Of a DNA stretch of 64,000 nt, positions 9,376-18,352 are shown one piece after another. Each line of letters opens with the position of its first letter. The stretch's first letter is position 1. The DNA comes from Neopusillimonas aromaticivorans (GTDB lineage Bacteria > Pseudomonadota > Gammaproteobacteria > Burkholderiales > Burkholderiaceae_B). A program made the translations under genes and the position numbers. The stretch lies in NCBI RefSeq assembly GCF_030344915.1, contig NZ_CP128233.1, positions 2,108,001 to 2,172,000 of the forward strand, given 5' to 3'. A model generated the notes under the pieces. The model worked only from the letters and a program-made list of their open reading frames with translations. It was not told where the DNA came from and ran no database searches.

Positions 9376-10346
9376 ATGCAAGGCAAAATCGCCCTCGAAG
9401 AACACTTCGCTATCCCCGATACCCTGATGGACTCTGCCGGTTTCGTACCCGGTGACTACTGGACTCAACTGCAGGCCCGCCTGCTGGATATTCACGGTCA
9501 GCGTCTTGACCTGATGGACAAGCACGGCATTGAGACCATGATTCTGTCGTTGAATGCCCCTGCTGTTCAGGCGATTCCCGATGTGCCACGCGCGATTGAA
9601 ATTGCGAAGAAGGCCAATGATTTTCTGGCCGAAGAGTGTGCCAAGCGTCCGGATCGCTTTCGTGCGTTTGCGGCCTTGCCCTTGCAAGACCCCGAAGCCG
9701 CGGCACGCGAACTCGAGCGCTGCGTGAACGAACTGGGTTTTGTCGGTGCTTTGGTGAATGGTTTCAGCCAGCGTGATGCCGATACCCCCTGTATTACGAC
9801 CTGCCCGAATATCTGGACTTCTGGAGCGTGGTGTCGAAGCTGGATGTGCCGTTTTACCTGCACCCGCGCAACCCGTTGCCGCAAGATGCCCGTATTTATG
9901 CCGGCCACCCCTGGCTGATGGGCCCGACCTGGGCGTTCGCGCAAGAAACCGCTGTGCATGCCTTGCGTTTGATGGGCTCTGGCCTGTTCGACAAGCACCC
10001 CAATCTGAACATCATTTTGGGTCACATGGGTGAAGGCCTGCCCTACATGATGTGGCGTATTGATAATCGTAATGCCTGGGTCAAGGTGGCGCCGAATTAT
10101 CCAGCCAAGCGTCGCATTGCTGACTACTTCAACGAAAATTTCTACATCACGACATCGGGCAACTTCCGCACCCAGACATTGATCGATGCCATGCTGGAAA
10201 TCAGTGCCGACCGCATCCTGTTCTCGACCGATTGGCCGTTTGAAAACGTCGACCATGCCGCCGACTGGTTTGACACGGCCACGATTTCAGAACTGGATCG
10301 CCAGAAGATGGGGCGCACGAACGCCAAGAAACTGTTCAAGCTGTAA
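9376..10346 (+). CDS. graF: Gamma-resorcylate (2,6-dihydroxybenzoate) decarboxylase, one frameshift
   Basis: Amidohydrolase-superfamily decarboxylase of about 323 residues that converts 2,6-dihydroxybenzoate reversibly to resorcinol and CO2. It closely matches my memory of the Rhizobium enzyme throughout: start MQGKIALEEHFAIPDT with Glu8 and His10, the metal His in YLHPRNPLPQD, the HMGEGLPYMMWRID segment and the Asp of STDWPFENVDHA. One C is missing from CCCCC at 9785-9789. Restoring it gives DADTPLYYDLPEYLDFWS. AAGGAG at 9365-9370 sets the start. Last gene of the unit, followed by a strong terminator. No ring-cleavage dioxygenase or maleylacetate reductase follows, so the lower pathway must be elsewhere. 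Confidence 0.88.
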
Positions 10347-10392
10347 ACGGGTAATTCGTGCCGGCGAGAGTGCCGGCATCGTTTGGCCCAGT

Positions 10393-10427
10393 AAAGCCGC
10401 CTTGCATAGCATCAGGCGGCTTTTTTG
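10393..10427 (+). terminator. Intrinsic terminator after graF
   Basis: AAAGCCGCCT (10393-10402) pairs with AGGCGGCTTT (10414-10423) around an 11-nt loop and is followed by an uninterrupted T run. It ends the decarboxylase operon and separates it from the convergent AraC gene. Confidence 0.85.
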
Positions 10428-10525
10428 TTTCTGGAGTGGAGGGTTGTGCCGGGTGTCGAAGCAGCGGCTGATGTCAGATCAGTGCAGGACCGGGGTCGTT
10501 TCGGGCCCGGCGTTTTAACGTTATC

Positions 10526-11523
10526 TCAGGCCCGGCGCTTTAATGTAGCGGACGGCAGTTCGCCATAACGCTGCTGGTACGCCGCCGAGAATTGCCCCAG
10601 GTGCGAAAAGCCCCAGCGCAGCGCTACCTGGGTGACGCTGGTGTCTGGCCCGGGGTTGAGCAAATCGTGATGAACTTTTTCCAGGCGCCGCTCTTTGAGC
10701 TGGCGCATGGGAGAGGTATTGCGGTATTTACGAAAGCCGGCGAACAGGCTGCGAATGCTGACGTCGACATGTTCGGCGATATCGGCGGCCGTGATGGGCA
10801 GATGGGCGTGGTGTTCGATATAGGCTTCGGCCCGCTTTACAAAACCGGGCGCTACGGGGTGGCTTCGTTGCTGGCCTGCTGGTTATGCTGCAGGCTGCAC
10901 AGCAGCGATACCATCAGGGTTTCTTCAAAGCGTGCGGCGACCAGGGGCTGGTTGAACAGGTCACCTTCAGAAGCTTCGAACAGTTGCCATTCAAGCAAGC
11001 GCTTGAGTGACTGCACCAGAGGGCTTTCAAAGTTGATGGCCGGGTCGAAGTGAAGGGCGCCGCGCAACAAATGGCCGTAGTACTGGGCGCACTGCTGTTC
11101 AAAGGCCTTGCGTTCGACGCGAATGAACAGTTTTTCGGCGTTTTTTTCATGGCGCATGCGAAACGCCAGTTCGGGGCTGATGATGGTGCCTACGTTGGTG
11201 CTCGACAGAATTGAATGCCGGTCGCACTGAATGGTTTCGTGACCCGCAACCGGAATTTGAATCAGGTAAAAATCGTCGAGATTGCCGGGTTCGATGTCAA
11301 CGGTTGCGCCATACAGCATGCGCCCGTAGCTGACACGATTGCCGCGACGGAAATGAATTTGGGTATTAAGCGCCTGAGACTTGCCGACGACCTTCAGATC
11401 GTGGTCACAAAAAATACGACTAACCTGTTGCCTGACTTCTTCGGCATCATGTGAAGTAAATTTCGGGAAACGACTAAACAAATGGCCGCGCAACAGCGCT
11501 GGTGATGCCGCCTGCATGTACAT
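10526..11523 (-). CDS. AraC family transcriptional regulator, one frameshift
   Basis: About 332 residues: an N-terminal AraC_binding_2-type sensor domain (residues 1-200, with ALNTQIHFRRGNRVSYG and the IECD-like segment), then two helix-turn-helix motifs near the C-terminus (ITAADIAEHVDVSIRSLFAG and VTQVALRWGFSHLGQFSAAY). The G run at 10856-10859 is one base short. Adding it joins the sensor frame (...NEATP) to VAPGFVKRAEAYIEHHA. The start at 11523 (MYMQAASPALL) is likely but an upstream in-frame start at 11568 exists. It lies next to the luciferase-like monooxygenase operon on the same strand but behind a terminator, and is the probable activator of that operon. Confidence 0.85.
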
Positions 11524-11583
11524 TTTCCTTTGGCGCCCGGATCTGAGCCTGTTGCCGGAAAATGGCACCAGTTAGACGAAAAA

Positions 11584-11646
11584 CGCCCCAAAGACACAAA
11601 GGTGACAGTTTATACCTAAACTGTTTTTTGTGCCTCTGGGGTTTTT
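11584..11646. terminator. Long bidirectional hairpin between araC-type gene and flavin reductase 2
   Basis: An imperfect 15-bp outer stem (11585-11599 with 11626-11640, 13 of 15 paired) encloses a perfect inner stem ACAGTTTA/TAAACTGT around TACC. T runs flank it on both strands. It would stop minus-strand transcription leaving the reductase gene at 11672. Confidence 0.7.
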
Positions 11647-11671
11647 CCTTAGGTCAGGACTGCTGACCGAG

Positions 11672-12169
11672 TCAGTTCTTGATGAATGACCCGTAACCAC
11701 CTTGCCAGTAGGTCAGGGGATCGGGACCTGCATTGATTTCAATGCGGGTGACCTGGCCGACAATCAGCGAGTGCTGATGGTGTGTCCAGACCTTTTCGAC
11801 GTTGCAGGCATAAGCGACCAATGCGCGACTCGACAGCCAGACACCATCTTCGGTCTGGAACCAATCGTCGTCTGCAAAGCGTTCAGCACCTTTAAGCCCG
11901 CCCTTGCCCGAGAAGTGTTCGGCCACAATCTGCTGTTCTTTCTTCAGCACATTGACGCCGAATTTCCCGGATTTTTCGATGACTGGCCACGATGACGAGT
12001 TTTGGTTCACCGAGATCAGCAATTCGGCGGGGTCCATCGAAATGGACACCACTGAAGTTGCCGTCAACCCGGTGCGTTCGTCGCCGTGAGCGGCGGTGAT
12101 TACCGAGACACCGCCAGCCAGCTGGCGCATGGCGGATCTGAAGTCCTGATTAAGTGTTACGTCGTTCAT
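11672..12169 (-). CDS. Flavin reductase (HpaC/DIM6-NTAB family), partner of luciferase-like monooxygenase
   Basis: Intact 165-residue flavin reductase. The family core FRSAMRQLAGGVSVITA, GLTATSVVSISMDPAELLIS and FGVNVLKKEQQIVAEHFSG is visible. Its ATG overlaps the stop of the luciferase-like gene (ATGA at 12166-12169), so the pair is one two-component monooxygenase: this protein makes FMNH2 or FADH2 for its partner. It differs clearly from the GraD-like reductase at 7578, so the two systems are not simple duplicates. Confidence 0.87.
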   Translation of the reverse strand: MNDVTLNQDFRSAMRQLAGGVSVITAAHGDERTGLTATSVVSISMDPAELLISVNQNSSSWPVIEKSGKFGVNVLKKEQQIVAEHFSGKGGLKGAERFADDDWFQTEDGVWLSSRALVAYACNVEKVWTHHQHSLIVGQVTRIEINAGPDPLTYWQGGYGSFIKN

Positions 12170-13266
12170 GCGAATTTCTTGCGGATACCACGAGCCTCAA
12201 GGATGGGCAGAACGTTGTCGCGGAAGTAAGGGAACTCTTCAGCGTAGTCGAAGAACGACAGCGTTGTACCACCAAAGCCGGTCTCGTGAAGTTGAGTGAT
12301 GCCGTCAGCGACTTGCTCGGGTGTACCGACCAGCGGGAAACCGCCGTGACCTGCTGCGAAGCGTTCGCGGATCAGGTTCATCAGGTCGTGCGGGAAGGAG
12401 TGAGCGTGTGCAAATTGCAAACGGATGAGGTTATCGACAGCGGCCCAGTCGGCGTTGTCTTGCAGTGATTGCCAGACTTCTTTGGCTTCGGCTTCGGTAG
12501 GACGGCAGATAACGTGCGAGAACGTCAATACGCCAACCTTGCGACCGGCCTGGTCTAGGGCTTGCTGTTTAAGTTCTTTCAGTTCTTCTTTCGAGCGCTC
12601 GAGGTCGATAGCCGGTGTGAACAGGAAGTCAGCATTGCGGGCAGCGAACTCACGACCCAGACCGGAACCTGCCGCATTATAGATCGGGGGCATGGTTTTT
12701 GGCTTGGGGTTGCCGTAGGTGCGTGTGGTCTTGAAGTATTTGCCGTCGAAGTTGAACGGCTGATCTTCTGTCCAGATGCGCTTGATCATGTCGTACCATT
12801 CCTGGGCATAGCCGTAGCGCGTTTCGTGATCGTCAGGCAGGTTCTGGCCAAGCGCGTCGTACTCGGGCTTGTTCCAGCCGGCAACGATGTTCAGGCCAAC
12901 GCGTTCGTTGCTGATCTGTGCCATGGTGGCAATTTGCTTGGCGACTACGACGGGGTGGTTGCAAGCGGTTTGTACAGTGGCGAAAATGGTCATGTTCTGG
13001 GTGTTGGCCAGCAAGGCTGTTGCCCAGGTCACGGTTTCCAGCACGTAGCCGTGGAAGTCGGTCTCACCGCCGTAACCGATCCAGCGAGCGATCGGGAGCA
13101 TGAAGTCCATGCCGGCAGCGTCCATCATTTTGGCCAGCTTGAGGTTGCTTTCCCAGTCGGCTTTCCAGCGGTTAGGCAGTTTTGAAACTGTCATGCCGCC
13201 CGAGCAGTTGGTCGAGAAGGTGCCCAGCTTGAAGTGGTCACGCTTGAGGAAGTTATTGGTTTCCAT
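12166..13266 (-). CDS. LLM-class (bacterial luciferase-like) flavin monooxygenase
   Basis: Intact, 366 residues from the METNNFLKRD start. TIM-barrel luciferase-family oxygenase resembling the RutA/SfnG/SsuD branch: KMMDAAGMDFMLPIARWIGY, the NLVTGW-like element LNIVAGWNKPEYDALG, and the flavin-phosphate region NAAGSGLGREFAARNADFLF. It needs reduced flavin from the overlapping reductase gene. Candidate reactions are oxidative cleavage of a C-S bond or of an N-heterocycle. The motif GWNKPEY matches RutA's GWQKPEY, but the rest is too different to call it RutA. The in-frame extension to 13335 lacks a better ribosome site. Confidence 0.85.
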   Translation of the reverse strand: METNNFLKRDHFKLGTFSTNCSGGMTVSKLPNRWKADWESNLKLAKMMDAAGMDFMLPIARWIGYGGETDFHGYVLETVTWATALLANTQNMTIFATVQTACNHPVVVAKQIATMAQISNERVGLNIVAGWNKPEYDALGQNLPDDHETRYGYAQEWYDMIKRIWTEDQPFNFDGKYFKTTRTYGNPKPKTMPPIYNAAGSGLGREFAARNADFLFTPAIDLERSKEELKELKQQALDQAGRKVGVLTFSHVICRPTEAEAKEVWQSLQDNADWAAVDNLIRLQFAHAHSFPHDLMNLIRERFAAGHGGFPLVGTPEQVADGITQLHETGFGGTTLSFFDYAEEFPYFRDNVLPILEARGIRKKFA

Positions 13267-13374
13267 GAAGTCTCCGATGCACTGTGAATTGTAAGGGTCA
13301 GTGGACTTGGCATTACCGCAGGCGGAAGATGCCACAACCGAACAGTACTGTTTCAGGCCGGTTAAGCACTATCT

Positions 13375-13404
13375 GATTTGTGCAGGGCCTGTCGGAATTG
13401 TGCA
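13375..13404 (-). promoter_or_regulatory. Direct repeats, candidate AraC-type binding site upstream of the luciferase-like operon
   Basis: GATTTGTGCA (13375-13384) and GAATTGTGCA (13395-13404) are 9/10 identical and exactly 20 bp apart, about two helical turns, which suits the two HTH motifs of an AraC protein. They lie about 110-140 bp upstream of the operon start at 13266 and the AraC-family gene is next door. Confidence 0.4.
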
Positions 13405-13416
13405 TAAATGTATCGA

Positions 13417-13442
13417 AGAAAAAGGGACGCATCGCGCGTCCC
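13417..13442 (-). terminator. Intrinsic terminator of the terC-like gene
   Basis: Read on the minus strand, GGGACGC, loop GCGAT, GCGTCCC, then a T-rich run (bases 13442 down to 13417). It lies about 50 bp past the TerC-family stop at 13495. Confidence 0.8.
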
Positions 13443-13494
13443 TTTGATTTTTATAGGTATTTGATACTAAACACTATTTTATTAGGGTTTTCCC

Positions 13495-14469
13495 TTATTT
13501 GTGCTTTGCGGTTTTCTTCAGGGAGATGACGACACCACCAATAAGCAGGGTAATTGTTACACCTAGCGACAATGCCGCCGGGATCTTGCCAATGAAGTTC
13601 ACCAGGAAGATCTTGGAGCCGATGAACACCAGGATCAGGGCCAGTGCATACTTCAGATAATGGAAGCGGTGAATCATGGCAGACAGCGCGAAATACAGCG
13701 CACGCAGGCCCAAAATGGCGAAAATGTTGCTGGTATAAACAATGAACGGGTCGGTGGTGATCGCAAAAATGGCCGGAATCGAGTCCACCGCAAAGACCAG
13801 GTCGGTCATTTCGACCATGACCAGGGCCAGGAACAGCGGGGTGCCGACGCGGACCAGCTTGCCGGTTTTGGGGTCAGGTTGCTTTACCCAGAAGGCATTG
13901 CCGTGCAACTGATCGGTCAGGCGCATGTGTCGTTTGACGAAGTTCAGCACCGGGTTCTTGTCCATGTCAGGTTGTGAATCGGCCATGAACCACATTTTGA
14001 TACCGGTGAACACCAGAAAGGCACCGAAAATGTACAGTACCCAGTCAAACTCATTGATCAGTGCAGCGCCCAGGCCAATCATGATGGCGCGCAAGACAAT
14101 GACCCCCAGGATGCCCCAGAACAGTACCCGATGCTGGTACTTGGGCGGGATGGCAAAGTAGCTGAAAATCAGTGCAATGACAAAAATATTGTCCATTGAC
14201 AGTGACTTTTCAATCAGGAAGCCGGTGTAGTAGTCCAGGCCTTGCTGGGCGCCCATGTACCACCACACCCAGCCGCCGAACAGCAGGGCGGCGGCGATGT
14301 AGCCGGCGGAAAGTATCAGGCTTTCACGAATGCCGATTTCGCGTTGCTCTTTGTGCAAGACGCCGAGGTCAAGCACCAGCAGGGTAAGGACGATGGCAAA
14401 GAAGAATAGCCAGGTCCAGCCCGGCACGCCGGCTAACGGCGTTGAAAGTAGGGGAAGCAGATCAGCCAT
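13495..14469 (-). CDS. TerC/Alx family integral membrane protein (metal-ion exporter type)
   Basis: Intact 324-residue protein with about nine hydrophobic helices. TerC landmarks are the acidic intramembrane segments SLSMDNIFVIALIFSYFAIP, MVEMTDLVFAVDSIPAIFAI and the C-terminal MIHRFHYLKYALALILVFIG. Members such as E. coli Alx and Bacillus YkoY/MeeF export Mn2+ or metallate exported enzymes. The aspartates of VEMTDLVFAVDS would line the ion path. It is divergent from an NhaR-type LysR regulator 131 bp away. I saw no yybP-ykoY manganese riboswitch in that short spacer. Confidence 0.88.
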   Translation of the reverse strand: MADLLPLLSTPLAGVPGWTWLFFFAIVLTLLVLDLGVLHKEQREIGIRESLILSAGYIAAALLFGGWVWWYMGAQQGLDYYTGFLIEKSLSMDNIFVIALIFSYFAIPPKYQHRVLFWGILGVIVLRAIMIGLGAALINEFDWVLYIFGAFLVFTGIKMWFMADSQPDMDKNPVLNFVKRHMRLTDQLHGNAFWVKQPDPKTGKLVRVGTPLFLALVMVEMTDLVFAVDSIPAIFAITTDPFIVYTSNIFAILGLRALYFALSAMIHRFHYLKYALALILVFIGSKIFLVNFIGKIPAALSLGVTITLLIGGVVISLKKTAKHK

Positions 14470-14475
14470 GATGAA

Positions 14476-14597
14476 ACCTTTGGATTCTGATGAATGGATT
14501 TACGAACGACAGGCCAAATTCTGCGCTTTTGGATACTTCGGAAAAACCATATTAGAATTGAATTTAATTTCTGTTTTTACGAAATAAATCCAAAGGT
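14476..14597. promoter_or_regulatory. Divergent terC/nhaR promoter region with mirrored 11-mer at both ribosome sites
   Basis: ACCTTTGGATT (14476-14486) and its exact reverse complement AATCCAAAGGT (14587-14597) stand just before the two divergent start codons, each supplying the Shine-Dalgarno AAAGG. The space between is AT-rich, as expected for back-to-back promoters. Confidence 0.45.
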
Positions 14598-14600
14598 CCT

Positions 14601-15488
14601 CATGCTCGATACCTTGAATTACCGGCACCTTTACTATTTCTGGGTGGTTGGCAAGGAAGGCGGGTTTTCGCGTGCGGCCGAGCGCCTTGGCGTGGCGGTG
14701 CAAACCATTTCGGTTCAGGTGCGTGAACTGGAGCAGTCGCTGGGTTGCCAGCTGCTCAAGCCCGAGGGTCGCGGCGTCACCCTGACCGAGGCAGGCTCGG
14801 TGGCGTTTTCGCGCGCCGAAGAAATCTTTCAGTTGGGGCAACTGTTGCCCCAAGATGTGCGTCAGGCGGCGCACAAGCGTGTGGCGCGTCTGGCGGTGGG
14901 TTTGTCAGACGGAATTTCAAAGCTCGCGGCGCATGCCTTGCTGGCCCCGGTGTTGCAAACCCCTGACCTGCATCTGGTGTGTCATGAAGACGAGTTTGAC
15001 CGGTTGCTGGTGGAACTGAGCTTGCATCACGTCGATGTAGTGCTGGCCGGTCAGGCCGCGCCGTCAAGCAATACCCTGCGTTTAAGCAGTGAGCGTCTGG
15101 TGACATCCCCGGTTGACTGGTATGGGCCGGCCCTCTGGGTCAAGAAGAAAGAGGTCATGGCGTTTCCGGCTTGCCTGGAAACATTGCCCGTGTTGTTGCC
15201 GACCGGGCATTCCGAATTGCGCCGGACGCTGGATCGCTGGTTTCACGAGCAAGGCCTGCGCCCGAATGTGGTGGGTGAGTTTGAAGACAGCGCCTTGATG
15301 GCCGTGTTCGCTGCCCAGGGAATGGGGGTGTTTCCCGTGAGCCATTTTGGCGCCGAACAGGCCAGGTTTTTAAAAGGGTTGCGGTTCCTGGGGCAGACCC
15401 CGGGGTGTGCGAAGAGGTCTATGCCATTCGCACCCGCAGGGGGCATCAGCATGCGCTGGTTACCGCCCTGGTCGCCGCGGTCAGGTAG
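14601..15488 (+). CDS. LysR family regulator, NhaR type, one frameshift
   Basis: About 296 residues. The N-terminal HTH reads LNYRHLYYFWVVGKEGGFSR and VAVQTISVQVRELEQSLG, the typical NhaR variant (usual LysR proteins start with L.. L..F). The effector domain follows. One G is missing from GGGG at 15402-15405. With it the C-terminus becomes LGQTPGVCEEVYAIRTRRGH and stops at 15486-15488 rather than running on to 15702. It is divergent from the TerC-family gene, which it probably activates in response to Na+/alkaline pH or metal stress (inference from NhaR biology). Confidence 0.85.
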
Positions 15489-15518
15489 CGGGCTGTTGGT
15501 TGCAGCTTTACGAGGCCT

Positions 15519-16565
15519 TCAGGGGTTAAGGTGCATGCGGCTCTCCCAGGTCTGCAACGGCAGCGGGGGGACCGCCGAAACCGTACGCTCAAGCACCGCC
15601 TTCAAAGCGTCCAGGCCACGGTCTGACGGCCATCGTTCCGGGGTGATGGCAACCCATCGGCCATGGGTATCGCGTTCCGCAATGCGGAAGCGGAACGAGT
15701 AGTATCCGGTGCCCAGGCCCATGCGAAGGTCGGTGGCCACCAGATGCGTGTCGATAATGTCATAGCGTATCCAGTCGCCCGAGAACCAGCGCAGCCCGTT
15801 GATCATCGGGTCATCGGGGAACCGGTCTGCCATGGAGGTGTTCAGTGCGGCCTTGACGTGTTCACGCGGGGCCTTGTCCAGCAGGCTGGTGATGTATTCA
15901 TAGTAGTGGTCGTCGTTGGTGCGGGCCACGACACGCCACAACAGAATGTTGAATGGGCCCGGTGTGGAAAAGATCGCCTCAACGCCCACGCCCGATTGTT
16001 CCAGCGCTGTGCGTACCCGCGATTCGGCCACGGTCTTGCCGGCCAGTGACACGCACAGGTACACCACGCACCAGCCTAGCGCCAGGGCATTCATGCGTTG
16101 CACCCGTGGCCGGGCTCCCCAGCCTATACCGGCAATCGCGGCGATCAGCATGGGGACTGTGAAAAACGGGTCAATGATGAAAATGCTTGACCAGCTGGTT
16201 GGTGTCGGCATGAACGGCCAGAACAGCTGGGTGCCGTAACTGGTGAAGGCGTCAGCCAATACGTGGGTGATGAAGATCAGCCACAGGGTAACAAACAGGC
16301 GTTTCCAGTCGTATTGCGTTGCCGGTGGCCACTTGCGTATCAGCCAGGTCAGCAGCAAAGACAGCGCCGTCAGAACGAACACCGAATGCGAGAAACCGCG
16401 GTGGTTGATCATGTTGGCGATGGGGTTGCTGTAACGAATCAGCACATCGAGGTCAGGCAGTGTGGCCAGAATGGCTCCGGCGACATAGGCTTTGCGACCG
16501 TGATAGCGGCCCAGCATGACGCCAGACACACTGGCACCCAATACGGCTTGTGTTACGGAATCCAT
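15519..16565 (-). CDS. DUF457/YdjM-type membrane-bound metal-dependent hydrolase
   Basis: Intact, 348 residues from MDSVTQAVLGASV. The N-terminal signature with His/Asp pairs (GRYHGRKAYVAGAILATLPDLD, then NHRGFSHSVF and FITHVLADAFTSYG) and five hydrophobic helices are those of the LexA-regulated YdjM/YbcI family. A roughly 150-residue soluble C-terminal region follows the last helix. The biochemical reaction of the family is unknown. A longer upstream frame to 16667 exists but the conserved N-terminus begins at 16565. Confidence 0.85.
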   Translation of the reverse strand: MDSVTQAVLGASVSGVMLGRYHGRKAYVAGAILATLPDLDVLIRYSNPIANMINHRGFSHSVFVLTALSLLLTWLIRKWPPATQYDWKRLFVTLWLIFITHVLADAFTSYGTQLFWPFMPTPTSWSSIFIIDPFFTVPMLIAAIAGIGWGARPRVQRMNALALGWCVVYLCVSLAGKTVAESRVRTALEQSGVGVEAIFSTPGPFNILLWRVVARTNDDHYYEYITSLLDKAPREHVKAALNTSMADRFPDDPMINGLRWFSGDWIRYDIIDTHLVATDLRMGLGTGYYSFRFRIAERDTHGRWVAITPERWPSDRGLDALKAVLERTVSAVPPLPLQTWESRMHLNP

Positions 16566-16785
16566 AAGAATCAGGTCTGGAAAGGGGTTTTGATGATAGC
16601 ACCGGCACTTCGGGGCTTTTTGCGCCATGTCGTGCGGGTTGCTTTGCCGTAATCCGGATAGAGTCATGGCGTGCCGTTTGGTTCACCATGAACTGGATAA
16701 AATAGCGGGGCAGATGTTTGTGCTTCCCGTCAATCTTTCGCTGCGACGCCCGCTGGCCGGGGCGCGGCTTTACAAGGAAACCGCC

Positions 16786-17978
16786 TTGTTCAACGTACTT
16801 TCCGCCTACGCCGGCGACCCCATTTTGTCTCTTCAGGTGGCCTATCGCGATGACCCTCGCGCCGACAAGATCAACTTGAGTATCGGTTTGTATTACGACA
16901 ACGAGGGCCAGGTGCCCTGTCTGGCCTCGGTGCAGCAGGCCCAGGCGCGTGTGTCAACGTCGACCGAACCCAGCATGTACCTGCCCATGAGCGGTGATCC
17001 GGCGTATTGCAAGGCCAGTCAGGCCTTGCTGTTCGGTGACGACGCCGAGATCGTCAGGCAGGGGCGGGTCGCAACGATCCAGACCGTAGGCGGGTCGGGA
17101 GCCTTGAAGGTGGGCAGTGACCTGATCCGTCGCTTTTTTCCTGACATTGAAGCGCGTATCAGCAATCCAACTTGGGATAATCATCGCGCCATTCTTGAGG
17201 GTGCGGGGTTCAAGGTGGATACCTATCCGTATTTTGATCGCGATACGCAGCGCGTCGATTTCGACGCCATGAAGGCGGCGTTGCGTGAACTGCCTGCACG
17301 CACGTTGGTGCTGCTCCATCCCTGCTGTCATAACCCTACCGGGGCCGACTTAACGCCAGCGCAATGGGACGAAGTCGTCGAGATCATTGCATCGCGCCAG
17401 TTGCTGGCGTTTCTTGATATTGCGTATCAGGGCCTGGGGAAGGGCTGGAAGCCGATGCCTATCTGGTGCGGGCGCTGGTCAAGGCGAATCAGTCCTTTTT
17501 GGTGTCGGGTTCGTTTTCGAAGATTTTCTCGCTGTACGGCGAACGTTGCGGCAGTCTCAGCATGGTGTGTGCCAACGCTGACGAAGCCAGCCGTGCGTTG
17601 GGCCAGATGCAGCAGGCCGTGCGTCGTAATTATTCCAGTCCGCCTGCGTATGGCGCGAGCCTGGTTCGAACCGTACTGACCGACCCGGCGTTGAATGCGC
17701 AGTGGCGTGCCGAGGTCGATGAAATGCGGGTGCGCATGCAAGCCATGCGTGAACGATTGATTCAGGGGATGGTGGCCGAACAACCCCAGGTCGATTGGTC
17801 GTTCCTGGACGTGCAGCGCGGCATGTTTGCCTATGCGCCGGTACTGGGCGCGCATATGGTGCGGTTGCGTGAAGAGTTCGGTGTTTACATCATCGAATCG
17901 GGCCGTATTTGTGTGGCGGGGTTGAATACCGGCAATGTGGATCGTGTGGCACATGCCTTTGCGTCAGTATTGAAATAA
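16786..17978 (+). CDS. tyrB: Aromatic/aspartate aminotransferase (TyrB family), one frameshift
   Basis: PLP-dependent class I aminotransferase of about 398 residues that transfers the amino group of aromatic amino acids or aspartate to 2-oxoglutarate. Visible elements: AYAGDPILSL at the N-terminus, DKINLSIGLYYDNEGQVP, QTVGGSGALKVG, the PLP-binding HPCCHNPTGAD, the Schiff-base lysine in SGSFSKIFSLYGERCG and the C-terminal Arg of ESGRICVAGLN. G4 at 17436-17439 is one short. Adding a base joins AYQGLG to EGLEADAYLV. Homologues start close to AYAGDP, so the TTG at 16786 with AAGGA 8 bases upstream is preferred; an ATG at 16714 is the alternative. Confidence 0.85.
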
Positions 17979-18028
17979 ATTTCTGTGTTTCGGCCGGGTG
18001 GTGTTCTGACCCGGCTTTCGCGCACTTA

Positions 18029-18071
18029 AAAGCCGCCATTTCCTAGTAATAACCCTGAAAATGGCGGCTTT
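18029..18071 (+). terminator. 13-bp perfect stem after tyrB
   Basis: AAAGCCGCCATTT (18029-18041) and AAATGGCGGCTTT (18059-18071) form a perfect stem with a 17-nt loop. It lies 50 bp past the aminotransferase stop. Only three T follow, so it is a stabilising hairpin or weak terminator. Confidence 0.55.
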
Positions 18072-18158
18072 GTCATGAAAATGTAGAAAAACGGGGTTAC
18101 TCTCAAGGTCGCAGTTGCAAACCATTCCGAATAATCGTAACTTCCCGAGAGGTTCCAG

Positions 18159-18317
18159 ATGTTGGTTAAACCGCGTACTCCGACCCCGTTTCGCCCCTTC
18201 AAGACCAGCGTGTTGTTGTCGGCGAATCATGAGCGTGCCAAGCAGGCATCCGCGCCACGCATCATCAGTATGAGCAGTATCGGCAACGAGCGGTACAGCA
18301 GGAAGCGCGATAACTGA
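18159..18317 (+). CDS. Small basic protein, 52 residues, unknown
   Basis: An ATG at 18159 with GAGAGG 8 bases upstream opens a 52-codon frame ending in TGA at 18317. It begins MLVKPRTPTPFRPF and ends SIGNERYSRKRDN. There is no membrane segment, no cysteine and a strong positive charge. The codons look like those of neighbouring genes, and a clean intrinsic terminator follows 36 bp later, which makes a real stand-alone transcript plausible. I do not recognise the family. Confidence 0.45.
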   Translation: MLVKPRTPTPFRPFKTSVLLSANHERAKQASAPRIISMSSIGNERYSRKRDN

Positions 18318-18352
18318 TCCCTATCTCGTACTGACGATTCCAGATTTCATTG

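Noticed and set aside
12562..13185. 207-codon plus-strand frame over the luciferase-like gene
   Set aside because: Antisense to an intact, motif-bearing gene; no start signal.
13495..14600. yybP-ykoY manganese riboswitch upstream of the TerC-family gene
   Set aside because: The 131-bp divergent spacer lacks the conserved riboswitch helices and is too short once both promoters are placed.
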